Positions 35,145 to 43,528 of a stretch of DNA of 64,000 nucleotides are shown here, one piece after another (positions within the stretch are counted from its first letter, which is position 1; the number at the start of each line of letters is the position of its first letter). Where the stretch lies: the NCBI GenBank assembly GCA_964345225.1, contig CAYFQB010000003.1, forward strand, positions 1-64,000. The letters are read 5' to 3'. Below the pieces are notes generated by a model. That model saw nothing but the letters and a program-made list of their open reading frames with translations, was not told where the DNA came from and searched no databases. The translations under genes and the position numbers were made by a program. Origin of the DNA: CAYFQB01 sp964345225. Its GTDB lineage: Bacteria > Nitrospirota > Thermodesulfovibrionia > Thermodesulfovibrionales > UBA6898.

Positions 35145-38129
35145 CTAATGAAAAATTTTATTGGCCTTAAGGGATTGAATGTTCCAGGCAAGTCGCATTT
35201 CTTTGCCTTTGTGATTAAATAGAAGTTCTAGATTCACCGGATCAGGTACAGCATTATCCTTTGGGAACGCACATAAAAAGGCAATTGACACCGGCTGTTT
35301 ATTCCTGTAAAAAGTTTTAAGCACTTCTGGTTTAATGTCCCCTGCAGGTAAAATGGTTTTTATTTCATCAGATAATCTTAAGCTGTCAGAGGGATTTTTG
35401 ATTAAATCCTTATTGATAGGGTCTTTTAATGAACTTATGTTTACTTTAAAAATAAAGAATCTATTAAAATCAACTCCGGACAGATTCTGCAAGGCTTTTT
35501 TGCCTTGCATCAGGGATTCAGTTAATAATGTTGCCTGGAATTTAATCGTCTTTGACTGTACAGTTTGAGTCATTCTTTCGAGAATCTCATTGTAACTTAG
35601 TTTATTGATGACTGCTGGGGTATGAGTATAAGCGGGTTTTTGCACTGGCGTCTTTGGGCTGAAAAATTTGTATAAAAATATTGATAAAACAATAAGTAAA
35701 ATGAACAGGATGGTATAAACTGCATATTGCTGCTTTCGCTTCTTTTCCTTTTCCCTGAAGATTATTCTATCTGCGTAATCGTAATCAGATGTTAACTCGG
35801 GCTGTTTGTAATCTGCTGTTTCAACAACAGATGTATCCAAATGTACTTCAGCAGGTGTTTCTTCGGGAATTTCCTGAATTTCTTCGGGCTGCACCGCTTT
35901 ATCCTTTAAGCTTTCCTCGAGACCTGTTTCCATATAGGAAATCTTTTTTAATGCTGATACAAGATTATCTGTTATTACCGATATCTCTTTGTCTTTTTCA
36001 TTTTGAATTCTATTAAGATCATCGTCGAAAGTCGAGATTCTCTCCAAGAGGTCTGATTTTTCTGATGATAAAAGGTTAATCGTCTCCTCCATATCATGGC
36101 TGTATTGTTTAAGTTCCGCATTTTCTGATTTAAGTCTTTCGATGTCTGTCTTAAATGCAGAGATTTCAGCATTGTACTTCTGATTTAATTCCGAGAAGTG
36201 TTGATCCTTGGATGATGTAACGGACTGTTGTTTCTCGAGCTCTTCCTCAAGCCCTATGACTTTTTCAAATACTTCTGATAACTGTTCTTCGAGTTCTTTC
36301 TTCTCTCTGTTTGATTCTTTAATGAGACCCACATATTCCGATGCAGTATTTCTTATCAATTCAATTTCAGTTTTGATTTTTCTGTATTCATCTTCAAGTT
36401 TACTTATGTTCGACTCATATTCGGAAATCTTTACCAATAGGTCTTCCTTTTCTTTTTCATGGGCTTCTGTTTTTTCTGTCAGTATTTCATCCTTCTGGCT
36501 TAACTCATTCATCATGGAGGATATTTTTTCGTGCAGTTCCTTCTCTACCTGTGTTGATTGAAGATTTGATACGGAGAGGCCCTCTTTTATCTCCTCATTC
36601 TCTTTGATCTTTTCTTCCAGTGATAAAGAAAGTTCATCTATTTTGTCTCTTAATTCAGATATTTCTGAAGTATAAGAGTTTATTTTCTGGTTCAGGCCAT
36701 CATCTATATCTGATTTCTCCTGTGACAGACCGGAGATCTGCTCAGAAAGAGCATCAAGCTGTGTTTTAAGGGTATGTCGTTCATGTTCAATTTCTCTGTA
36801 ATTGTTTTCAAGGGAGGCCCTTTCAGCCTCGATCTCTTCGATTCTGGTTTCAGCGTTTGACAGGTTAATTTCTGTTTCTTTGATTTCTGTTTCTTTTACA
36901 TTTATTAAATTTTGAAGTTCGTCAATTGTCTCCTGCATAGATGTTATTTTGCTGTTCAGTTCTTCTTTTTCTTTTATTAAAGGGATGTTATCGACATTGA
37001 TTTTTCCCTGTTCCTCTGTAATCCTGTTTATGAGCGTATCCTTATCTTTTAATTCCTTCTCTGCTTCAAGTAAATGGTTTTCGAGTTTTTGTTTTTCCTT
37101 TAGCAGGTTTTCAATGTAGCGGTTTTTTAATATAAGTTCTTTTTCTTCAGCCAGCTTTTTGTTTTTAGGCATAAGTGTTTCTATTTTCTTCTTCAGTTCC
37201 GAAATTTCCATATTCCGAAGAAGATCAAAATCAAGCAGTTTCTCCTTCATATTTTTGATATCTTCAGAAAGACGTTTAGTAGTATCCGTAAGGCTGGATT
37301 TTTCCTTTTCTAATTTTTTTATAATATCAGTCTGGTGAAGGATTATAGTTTCAAGGTGGCTTTTTTCTTTTGCAACCGCAAGAAATTTATCCTTTATTTT
37401 GGAGGAATTTTCACTTTCTGATTTTAAATCACCGGAAGGTTGCAGAGGCTTTTCTGTCTTCTTGATAACTTTTTTTCGTTTTCTCTTTTTTTCATCAGTC
37501 AAAACAGGTTCGTTAATGCCCTGCACGGGTTTATCAACAGTTAATTCATCTGATGATTTACTGTCAGGCTCTGGACTGCCTGTCTCCGTCTCCTCAGACA
37601 TTTCAGGAATTTCCTCCTTTGCCCAGAGGTCTTCCTCCTGTACAGAAACTTCTACACTTTCATCAATTGCATCAAGTGGTTGTTTGCCTTTTTCGAAAAA
37701 TGAAAGGGCTTCCTTGTTGTCCGGGTCGATTTGCAGGACTTTTCTGAAAATGTCGTTTGCAAAAGTCCTGTTAGTTATCAGGTTTTTCTTTGCAAGTTGG
37801 ACATAAATCTCGATCAAATCTTCCTTCAGGCCTCTTGCGAGGAGGTCATTTAGTATTTCTTCGGTAGTTTCGATATTAAAAAAATTGTGGGCGATAGATT
37901 TTTTTAATATAGCAACAGCCTTATATTTCTGCCTGTCTTTAAGAAAGAGGTTTACAGCTTCTTTATAGTATCTAGCAGCCTTCTCTTTTAGTCCTTTTTT
38001 GAAATAAAGGTCACCAAGAGTATTTTTTATGCCTGCATCTTCAGGTTTATCAGAGGAGAGTCTTTCGTAGTTTGATATTTCATCATCAAGAGGGTCTTTG
38101 TTAATGTTACTGAATCTAAATATTCCCAT
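35145..38129 (-). CDS. 994-residue TPR/coiled-coil protein with a single membrane anchor
   Basis: N-terminal TPR-like helices (about 20-130, LGDLYFKKGLKEKAARYYKEA), an acidic linker with a basic KKRKRKKVIKK patch (about 215-225), a very long coiled coil (about 240-760, Glu/Lys/Leu heptads), one transmembrane helix (about 798-820, YAVYTILFILLIVLSIFLY) and a 170-residue C-terminal domain on the far side of the membrane. I do not recognise the family. The layout suggests a cytoplasmic scaffold anchored to the inner membrane, perhaps in cell shape, polarity or motility. It sits upstream of the phosphatase gene by 54 bp and may share its transcript. Confidence 0.75.
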   Translation of the reverse strand: MGIFRFSNINKDPLDDEISNYERLSSDKPEDAGIKNTLGDLYFKKGLKEKAARYYKEAVNLFLKDRQKYKAVAILKKSIAHNFFNIETTEEILNDLLARGLKEDLIEIYVQLAKKNLITNRTFANDIFRKVLQIDPDNKEALSFFEKGKQPLDAIDESVEVSVQEEDLWAKEEIPEMSEETETGSPEPDSKSSDELTVDKPVQGINEPVLTDEKKRKRKKVIKKTEKPLQPSGDLKSESENSSKIKDKFLAVAKEKSHLETIILHQTDIIKKLEKEKSSLTDTTKRLSEDIKNMKEKLLDFDLLRNMEISELKKKIETLMPKNKKLAEEKELILKNRYIENLLKEKQKLENHLLEAEKELKDKDTLINRITEEQGKINVDNIPLIKEKEELNSKITSMQETIDELQNLINVKETEIKETEINLSNAETRIEEIEAERASLENNYREIEHERHTLKTQLDALSEQISGLSQEKSDIDDGLNQKINSYTSEISELRDKIDELSLSLEEKIKENEEIKEGLSVSNLQSTQVEKELHEKISSMMNELSQKDEILTEKTEAHEKEKEDLLVKISEYESNISKLEDEYRKIKTEIELIRNTASEYVGLIKESNREKKELEEQLSEVFEKVIGLEEELEKQQSVTSSKDQHFSELNQKYNAEISAFKTDIERLKSENAELKQYSHDMEETINLLSSEKSDLLERISTFDDDLNRIQNEKDKEISVITDNLVSALKKISYMETGLEESLKDKAVQPEEIQEIPEETPAEVHLDTSVVETADYKQPELTSDYDYADRIIFREKEKKRKQQYAVYTILFILLIVLSIFLYKFFSPKTPVQKPAYTHTPAVINKLSYNEILERMTQTVQSKTIKFQATLLTESLMQGKKALQNLSGVDFNRFFIFKVNISSLKDPINKDLIKNPSDSLRLSDEIKTILPAGDIKPEVLKTFYRNKQPVSIAFLCAFPKDNAVPDPVNLELLFNHKGKEMRLAWNIQSLKANKIFH

Positions 38130-38319
38130 ATATTCTGTCTCGTAAGAGACTATTGTAACTTCACTTTTTAAATCTTCTTTATAAAGTTTAGCAGAGAGAA
38201 CGAATAATTGAAAATAAAAAATTATGGAATTTAAATATGGCCCTCAGTACAGGCTAAATTTATATGTGCTTGGTTTTAAAAAATTATTTAATCTTTTATC
38301 TTTTTGAGTCATTGGAAAA

Positions 38320-38590
38320 GTAGCCAGTAAGCAGTAAGCAGTAAGAAGTAAGAAGTGAGGAGTAAGGAGCGAAAAGTAAGCAGTAAGCAGTAAATATAAT
38401 AATTCGGAGAATTAAATTGTCCTTAAACCAGATAAACCAGATAAACCAAACAGATAAATAAACACGTAACCGAAAGACGACAGATGAAACGGGCCCTGTA
38501 AAGTAGAAAAGCTTACTTTACATGGCGAGCATCGTAACCGTAACCGTAAGACGTAACCTGGGACCTCGTATCCGATTGACGTTACCGCTT
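38320..38590. repeat. Composite repeat (copy 3), inverted relative to the 7.7-kb copy
   Basis: The order is AGTAAGC-type heptamers (38,325-38,395), AATTCGGAGAATT palindrome and AAATTGTCCTTAAACC (to about 38,430), AGATAAACC units, CACGTAACCG, a hairpin at 38493-38526 with arms GCCCTGTAAAGTA and TACTTTACATGGC, then CGTAACCGTAAGACGTAACC. The whole gap 38,130-38,592 is non-coding. Confidence 0.85.
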
Positions 38591-38592
38591 TA

Positions 38593-38862
38593 TCATGAAA
38601 TCGGTTTTCCGAGGCCGGCATCCTTGAGAGTTTTAATATCTACCCCGCGACCGGAACAGCAGTCTGCAAGCTTTCCGTCAATTACAACAGCAGGCACTGA
38701 ATGTATACCGAGACTCTTTGCACGTTCTGCTACCCCGGCATCGTTCATATTCAAAACCTTTACATCGCATGATGGACATGCAGCCTTCTTGATCTCTTCA
38801 ATAGTATCTTCACATACAGCACATCCAGCGCTGAAGACTTCTATCTTACGCTTTGTTGTCAT
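38593..38862 (-). CDS. Cysteine-rich thioredoxin/glutaredoxin-like protein
   Basis: 89 residues with a thioredoxin fold pattern: active-site-like CAVC at residues 14-17, and cis-Pro in SVPAVVIDG. Additional cysteines occur in ACPSC and ADCC, six in total, which is high for a glutaredoxin and suggests metal binding or several disulfides. It follows pntB by 28 bp, so electrons from NADPH made by transhydrogenase might reach it through a thioredoxin reductase, but that is inference. Confidence 0.82.
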   Translation of the reverse strand: MTTKRKIEVFSAGCAVCEDTIEEIKKAACPSCDVKVLNMNDAGVAERAKSLGIHSVPAVVIDGKLADCCSGRGVDIKTLKDAGLGKPIS

Positions 38863-38890
38863 ATTATATACCTCCTTACCTTTTGTATGG

Positions 38891-40306
38891 CTAAAATGCC
38901 TTGACTATAGCTTCGGTCATTCTCTTGGCGTCACCGAATAGCATCATGGTGTTATCACGATAAAAGAGTTCATTGTCAATGCCGGCATAGCCCGGGGCCA
39001 GACTGCGTTTGACAAAAAAGACGGTCTTCGCCCTGTATACCTCCAGGATGGGCATACCGAAAATGGGGCTGCCGGGCTGTCTGGCCGCTGGGTTGGTGAT
39101 GTCGTTTGCCCCGATCACATAGGCCACATCACAAATTGCAAAATCACTGTTTATCTCCTCCAGTTCGAAGACTACGTCATAAGGGATGTTCGCTTCCGCT
39201 AGGAGCACGTTCATGTGGCCAGGCATACGGCCCGCAACCGGATGAATAGCAAACCGGACATTAATCCCTTCCTTTGTAAGCGTATCAAAGAGTTCCCGTA
39301 CAGCATGCTGCGCATGGGCCACGGCCATCCCGTATCCCGGGACCACAATAACGGAACGTGAGTTTCTCATGAAGAAAGCTGCGTCCTCGGCGCTGCCGCT
39401 CTTGGCGACCTTGTCTCTGGCGCCGGCACTTACGGCCTCCTCCCCGGTGCCAAAGCCCCCGAGAATGACACTGAAGAAAGAGCGGTTCATCCCCTTGCAC
39501 ATGATATAGCTTAATATCGCCCCGCTTGAACCCACCAGTGCCCCAGTAATTATCAAGAGAGGATTGTTCAGCGTAAATCCAATGCCAGCCGCAGCCCATC
39601 CCGAATAAGAGTTCAGCATGGAGATGACGACCGGCATGTCCGCGCCCCCTATGGGGATGATGAGGGTGACTCCAACCACGAAAGCGAGGGCCGTCAGAAT
39701 CCAGAATGTGGCCTCTTGGTATGAGACGTTAAAGCCCAGATAGACGACTAGGCTTATAATCACAATCCCGATGAGCAGGTTTATCTGGTGTTGTCCCCTA
39801 AAAACCACGGGAGCGCCGCTCACCAAGCCCTGTAGCTTGGCAAAGGCGACGACTGAGCCAGTAAAAGTGATTGCTCCAATGGCTGAGCCTAGGCTCAATT
39901 CAACAAGGCTCGATGTTTTGATGTTTCCCGCTATCCCGATGCCATAGGCGTGAGGGGCATAAAAGGCGGATACAGCTATGAATACGGCAGCCAGCCCCAC
40001 CAGGCTGTGGAAGGCGGCTACCAGTTGAGGCATGGACTTCATCTCGATACGCAAGGCTATGGTGGTACCAACTGACCCGCCGATGAGCATACCGGCTGCC
40101 ATAAGGATATAGGTCAGCGAGTCGGGCTTAATATTCGGGAGGTAGCCGCTGCCAACATAATAAAGCGTGTTGGCAATTGCGATGACCATCCCCGAGATGC
40201 CGATGATGTTGCCTCGGCGTGCCGTTGTGGGTGAGGACAGGCCCTTTAGTGCCAGTATGAAACAGATGGCCGCCACTACATAAACCAAGGTGATTTCTCC
40301 ACTCAC
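38891..40306 (-). CDS. pntB: NAD(P) transhydrogenase subunit beta
   Basis: 471 residues. The N-terminal half holds about nine transmembrane helices (domain II) and the C-terminal half is the NADP-binding domain III (VIVVPGYGMAVAHAQHAV, GYAGIDNELF). With PntA it couples hydride transfer between NADH and NADP+ to proton flow. The coding DNA is visibly richer in G+C than most of the window (about half in the lines I counted), as in the other pnt genes. Confidence 0.97.
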   Translation of the reverse strand: MSGEITLVYVVAAICFILALKGLSSPTTARRGNIIGISGMVIAIANTLYYVGSGYLPNIKPDSLTYILMAAGMLIGGSVGTTIALRIEMKSMPQLVAAFHSLVGLAAVFIAVSAFYAPHAYGIGIAGNIKTSSLVELSLGSAIGAITFTGSVVAFAKLQGLVSGAPVVFRGQHQINLLIGIVIISLVVYLGFNVSYQEATFWILTALAFVVGVTLIIPIGGADMPVVISMLNSYSGWAAAGIGFTLNNPLLIITGALVGSSGAILSYIMCKGMNRSFFSVILGGFGTGEEAVSAGARDKVAKSGSAEDAAFFMRNSRSVIVVPGYGMAVAHAQHAVRELFDTLTKEGINVRFAIHPVAGRMPGHMNVLLAEANIPYDVVFELEEINSDFAICDVAYVIGANDITNPAARQPGSPIFGMPILEVYRAKTVFFVKRSLAPGYAGIDNELFYRDNTMMLFGDAKRMTEAIVKAF

Positions 40307-40344
40307 AGTACGTCCTACCTCCTTTAGAAATCAAAAAAATCCAT

Positions 40345-40689
40345 TCAATGTTTCTTCTTTTTAAACATCTCTAACATGCGTTGAGTGACGACAAACCCGC
40401 CAAAGATATTTACAAAAGTGATTGCCACGGCTAAGTAGCCGATAACGGTGGCCTTGTTGAGCTCTGGGGGAGCGGAGGCAATCAATGCACCCACAATGAC
40501 AACGCTTGAGATGGCGTTGGTTACGGACAACAGAGGTGTATGCAGTGCAGGTGTGACACTCCAGACGACGAAATAACCCACAAATACTGCCAGGACGAAG
40601 ACTGTGATATTGAAGGTGAGTGGGTCCACCCCGCTACCAGTTGAGCTGGCAATGATATTCTCATAATTGGCTATGGTTTCGTTTATCAT
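40345..40689 (-). CDS. pntA2: NAD(P) transhydrogenase subunit alpha, membrane part (alpha 2)
   Basis: 114 residues with three to four transmembrane helices; the segment YFVVWSVTPALHTPLLSVTNAISS is diagnostic of the domain II portion of PntA. It starts 4 nt after the stop of the alpha 1 gene. A split alpha subunit is normal for many bacteria (for example Rhodospirillum), so this is not a frameshifted gene. Confidence 0.96.
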   Translation of the reverse strand: MINETIANYENIIASSTGSGVDPLTFNITVFVLAVFVGYFVVWSVTPALHTPLLSVTNAISSVVIVGALIASAPPELNKATVIGYLAVAITFVNIFGGFVVTQRMLEMFKKKKH

Positions 40690-40693
40690 TATA

Positions 40694-41851
40694 TCAATTC
40701 CCTCCTTCTTTAAACGCTGGGTGTATAATCTGTCCCTTGTGGGTCACGAGGGTGCCCCGGATTATTTCATCATCCATGTCTACCTTCAAAGCCTTAGTCT
40801 CTTTGTCAAACATCGGAGTAATGAAATTCAACAGGTTTTTAGCATAAAGAATGCTTGCGTCAACAGGGACACGACTAGGGATGTTCTCATAGCTTAGGAT
40901 GGTTACGTCATATATAACAACCACCTTATCCATCTCGCATAGAGGACAGTTGCCCCCAGCCTCAGCGGCGAGGTCTACAATCACCGAGCCGGCTTTCATT
41001 TCCTTGACCATCTCCTCGTTCACCAGTACCGGTGCTGGTTTCCCGGGTATGAGGGCGGTGGTGATAACGATGTCCATTTTCTTTATGGCTTCGTGGATTA
41101 TCTCAGTCTGTTTCCGCTGATACTGTTCGCTCATCTCCATGGCATAACCGCCGGCTGTCTCAGCGGATTCTCTCTCTTCAGAGGGCACGCTAAGGAACTC
41201 AGCGCCCAGACTTTCCACTTGTTCTTTTACCACCGGCCGCACGTCATAGGCAGTTACAGTGGCACCCAGCCGCTTAGCTGTTGCAATAGCCTGAAGGCCT
41301 GCCACACCTGCGCCCAAGACGAGGACCTTGGCGGGCGCAATCGTCCCTGCAGCCGTCATCATCATGGGGAACATCCGCCCGAAATGATTCGCAGCATCTA
41401 TGATGGCCTTGTATCCAGCGATGTTGGTCTGAGAAGATAGGACGTCCATGCTTTGTGAACGGGTGATTCGTGGTATCAGTTCCAGGGCGAAGGCCGTTAC
41501 GTTTTTTTCCGCACAGGCATGTACCAAGTCGCGGTTGACGAGCATGTCCAGCTTTCCTATCAGGGTTTGACCTGATCGGAGCAGGGCTGTCTCATTTAGT
41601 TCGATTGCCGGGATTGTCAGGGGCCGTTGTACCTTCAATATAATATCTGCTTCGGCAAAAATCCCTGCTGCATCGGGATAGATTCTTGCTCCTGCCTTTT
41701 CATAGTCCATGTCCAACATCATGGAGCCATGTCCTGCATCTTTCTCTACTAAGACTTCAAATCCCATTTCCACAAGCCTCTTGACGGTCTCTGGTGATCC
41801 GGCAACGCGTTTTTCTTTCGGAAGGCGCTCTTTAGGGATTCCAATCTTCAT
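40694..41851 (-). CDS. pntA1: NAD(P) transhydrogenase subunit alpha, NAD-binding part (alpha 1)
   Basis: 385 residues, a soluble domain I protein related to alanine dehydrogenase. It shows the N-terminal GIPKERLPKEKRVAGSPE, the Rossmann motif VLVLGAGVAGLQAIATAKRLGA and the RQD-loop-like QSMDVLSSQTNIAGY. It is the first gene of pntA1-pntA2-pntB-thioredoxin-like. An AGAGGA Shine-Dalgarno sequence precedes the ATG. Confidence 0.97.
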   Translation of the reverse strand: MKIGIPKERLPKEKRVAGSPETVKRLVEMGFEVLVEKDAGHGSMMLDMDYEKAGARIYPDAAGIFAEADIILKVQRPLTIPAIELNETALLRSGQTLIGKLDMLVNRDLVHACAEKNVTAFALELIPRITRSQSMDVLSSQTNIAGYKAIIDAANHFGRMFPMMMTAAGTIAPAKVLVLGAGVAGLQAIATAKRLGATVTAYDVRPVVKEQVESLGAEFLSVPSEERESAETAGGYAMEMSEQYQRKQTEIIHEAIKKMDIVITTALIPGKPAPVLVNEEMVKEMKAGSVIVDLAAEAGGNCPLCEMDKVVVIYDVTILSYENIPSRVPVDASILYAKNLLNFITPMFDKETKALKVDMDDEIIRGTLVTHKGQIIHPAFKEGGN

Positions 41852-42154
41852 AAGTTAATCCTCTTCTTAAAAGAAGTTTATTCATAGTCCAGTCCTTAAC
41901 CTAAAAGATAGATCATTAGGGTGTTAATAAGGAGCAAGGTTGGCACTATGAAATGCTTCTAATAATATTATAATATATTCTATTAATTGGTAATAAATGT
42001 AAAAATTTAATATATAAATATTTAATGCCCACATAAATGTGTCCTGCATAATTTTATTATTTAACATCTTTTGCATTTCCAAATCGTATCTGATTAAATC
42101 TGTATCTGCATTGAACTAAAAAAAACAGCCAGATTGATTCAGATTACCTGTCAC
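41852..42154. other. A+T-rich gap upstream of the pnt operon
   Basis: Non-coding and very A+T-rich, particularly 41,955-42,030. It must contain the pnt promoter on the minus strand, but no single -35/-10 pair stands out. No repeat or RNA element was recognised. Confidence 0.6.
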
Positions 42155-42727
42155 TTAGCTATGCCACCACATCTGCCACAATGCCAGCCCGGATACAAAG
42201 GCAAATACTGTTCCAAAAATACCGAAGCCTGCTATGTGTAGCCAGAAAAAAGCCGGTGTTACGAATAATTTAAGCCACACTGCTGTCAAATCTATAATTA
42301 TTCCAATAAAGGGAAGAACGATGAGCCAGGCCAGGGCCTTTGAATTAATATCGAGGAAAATAGCTATTCCTCCCATGAATATAAAGATCATGCTCATTCC
42401 GAATATGTGTATATGAGTAAATTTCAGTGCGAAGATGAACTCATCGGTTTGATAAAACGATTTCTTATCTTCTTCAAATGAAATATTAGAAAAAAGATCG
42501 CCTCGGGTCGTTACGTTTTCGTTATATATACCTGGTCCTTCAGCGATAATTTCTTTTTCACTCAAGAAGGTTGGAATAATATCGTGAATAATGATCTGGC
42601 CAATTGAGACACACAGACCTAAGGCTATCATCAGGATAATCATTGTAGCAAGAGCCTTGCCCGGCAGGGGCCACTCTCCTAGCTTTGGCCAAGTATCAAT
42701 AAAGCTCGTCTCTTTCTTCAGATTCAC
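42155..42727 (-). CDS. Four-helix membrane protein of unknown function, last gene of the selenoprotein cassette
   Basis: 190 residues. Helix 1 is near 27-50, an extracytoplasmic loop with acidic residues follows (about 55-95), then three helices (about 98-125, 132-152, 160-188). His residues sit inside the helices (KFTHIHIFGMSM and FFWLHIAGF), which would suit haem or metal binding. I cannot name the family. It begins 26 bp after the DUF6488-like gene and is probably co-transcribed with it. Confidence 0.7.
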   Translation of the reverse strand: MNLKKETSFIDTWPKLGEWPLPGKALATMIILMIALGLCVSIGQIIIHDIIPTFLSEKEIIAEGPGIYNENVTTRGDLFSNISFEEDKKSFYQTDEFIFALKFTHIHIFGMSMIFIFMGGIAIFLDINSKALAWLIVLPFIGIIIDLTAVWLKLFVTPAFFWLHIAGFGIFGTVFAFVSGLALWQMWWHS

Positions 42728-42753
42728 GCCTGCTTTTCCCTAATATATTTTTG

Positions 42754-43119
42754 TTACTTTCCTGTGAAGTTTGAGCCTTTGTATTCACCCTTTTCAGAGA
42801 AAAAGATAAATACCGATCTCTTCTCGCCCTTAGAGATGGTGAATTTTACAGCAAATTCTTTTTCTGTTTCGCTCAAGCTTTTGGTAACCTCAATGCTGTT
42901 CAGATCAGTCTCCCAGTTTTCATCAAGCTTGCCGTGCTCTATCAGGCGGTCATACATGCTAAGCCCCTTTTTTACTGCCTGAAGGGCAGTGAATTCCTCA
43001 GCATGTCCTTTCGGGCCATGACTGAGTACCACAGAGCCCGTCAATAAGAAAAATATAGCAAAAAGGATTGAGAAGAAAATTTTTCCAAACAGCAAATGCC
43101 GCTTTTGTTTATGATTCAT
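42754..43119 (-). CDS. DUF6488-like secreted protein
   Basis: 121 residues from ATG 43119, chosen because GGGGGAGG lies 6 bases upstream. A signal peptide (about 1-33) ends near SVVLSHG, and the mature N terminus is His-rich (SHGPKGHAEE). The body contains HGKLDENWE and the end reads FFSEKGEYKGSNFTGK, which fits the DUF6488 pattern from memory. This family often lies among heavy-metal or copper genes. Likely periplasmic; function unknown. Confidence 0.75.
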   Translation of the reverse strand: MNHKQKRHLLFGKIFFSILFAIFFLLTGSVVLSHGPKGHAEEFTALQAVKKGLSMYDRLIEHGKLDENWETDLNSIEVTKSLSETEKEFAVKFTISKGEKRSVFIFFSEKGEYKGSNFTGK

Positions 43120-43199
43120 TATTAACCTCCCCCATGTTCTCAAGAAAAGTAATATGCTTTCATCTTGAATTCAGATGTGTAATCCTGTTATTACATGTT

Positions 43200-43262
43200 T
43201 CAGCAGGAGCTGTGACACTTGCAGGTCAATGCCTTTTTCTTTTTAATCTTCTTTATTTCCAT
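43200..43262 (-). CDS. 20-residue Cys-rich micropeptide
   Basis: The frame MEIKKIKKKKALTCKCHSSC (20 residues) ends at TGA 43200-43202 and starts at ATG 43262 with a near-perfect AAGGAGGTG about 9 bases upstream. A Lys-rich N terminus is followed by CKCHSSC, a compact cluster of three Cys and one His. It lies 51 bp after the 58-residue peptide and 80 bp before the DUF6488-like gene. A metal- or selenium-ligand role is plausible but unproved; the strong ribosome-binding site is the main support. Confidence 0.55.
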   Translation of the reverse strand: MEIKKIKKKKALTCKCHSSC

Positions 43263-43313
43263 CCCCAATCACCTCCTTATTGTCGCCTTTTTCAAAAAAG
43301 TATTATATAAACC

Positions 43314-43490
43314 TCAGTGGCAGCATCCATGACCGCCTTTGTGCGGTTTTTCACCGGTATCTGTTTCGCTCTGATGATCGTGAGCATTTCCATCCTGGGT
43401 GCTTTTCGACCTGTAGCCGAAAAGGTACATGACCGTAATAAGGCCCAAAACGAAAATGATAATATACAAGTAATTTAAAATCCACTCCAT
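43314..43490 (-). CDS. 58-residue membrane peptide with a His/Cys-rich tail
   Basis: The frame starts at ATG 43490 behind GGAGGAGG and ends at TGA 43314-43316. One transmembrane helix (about 4-24, ILNYLYIIIFVLGLITV) is followed by a polar, His-rich tail ending HKGGHGCCH. The design resembles small membrane proteins with metal-binding tails found in copper and mercury loci (DUF2933-like), but I cannot assign it with confidence. It begins 38 bp after the selenoprotein gene. Confidence 0.7.
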   Translation of the reverse strand: MEWILNYLYIIIFVLGLITVMYLFGYRSKSTQDGNAHDHQSETDTGEKPHKGGHGCCH

Positions 43491-43528
43491 AATATACCTC
43501 CTCCCTTTTTTAAAAGGTTTCTGTACTG

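Noticed and set aside
38412..38621. A 69-codon minus-strand frame
   Set aside because: It is formed by the composite repeat and overlaps the start of the thioredoxin-like gene's 3' end; no ribosome-binding site or family.
40345..41851. Frameshifted pntA
   Set aside because: Split alpha 1/alpha 2 subunits are the normal arrangement in many bacteria, with a clean stop and a new ribosome-binding site.
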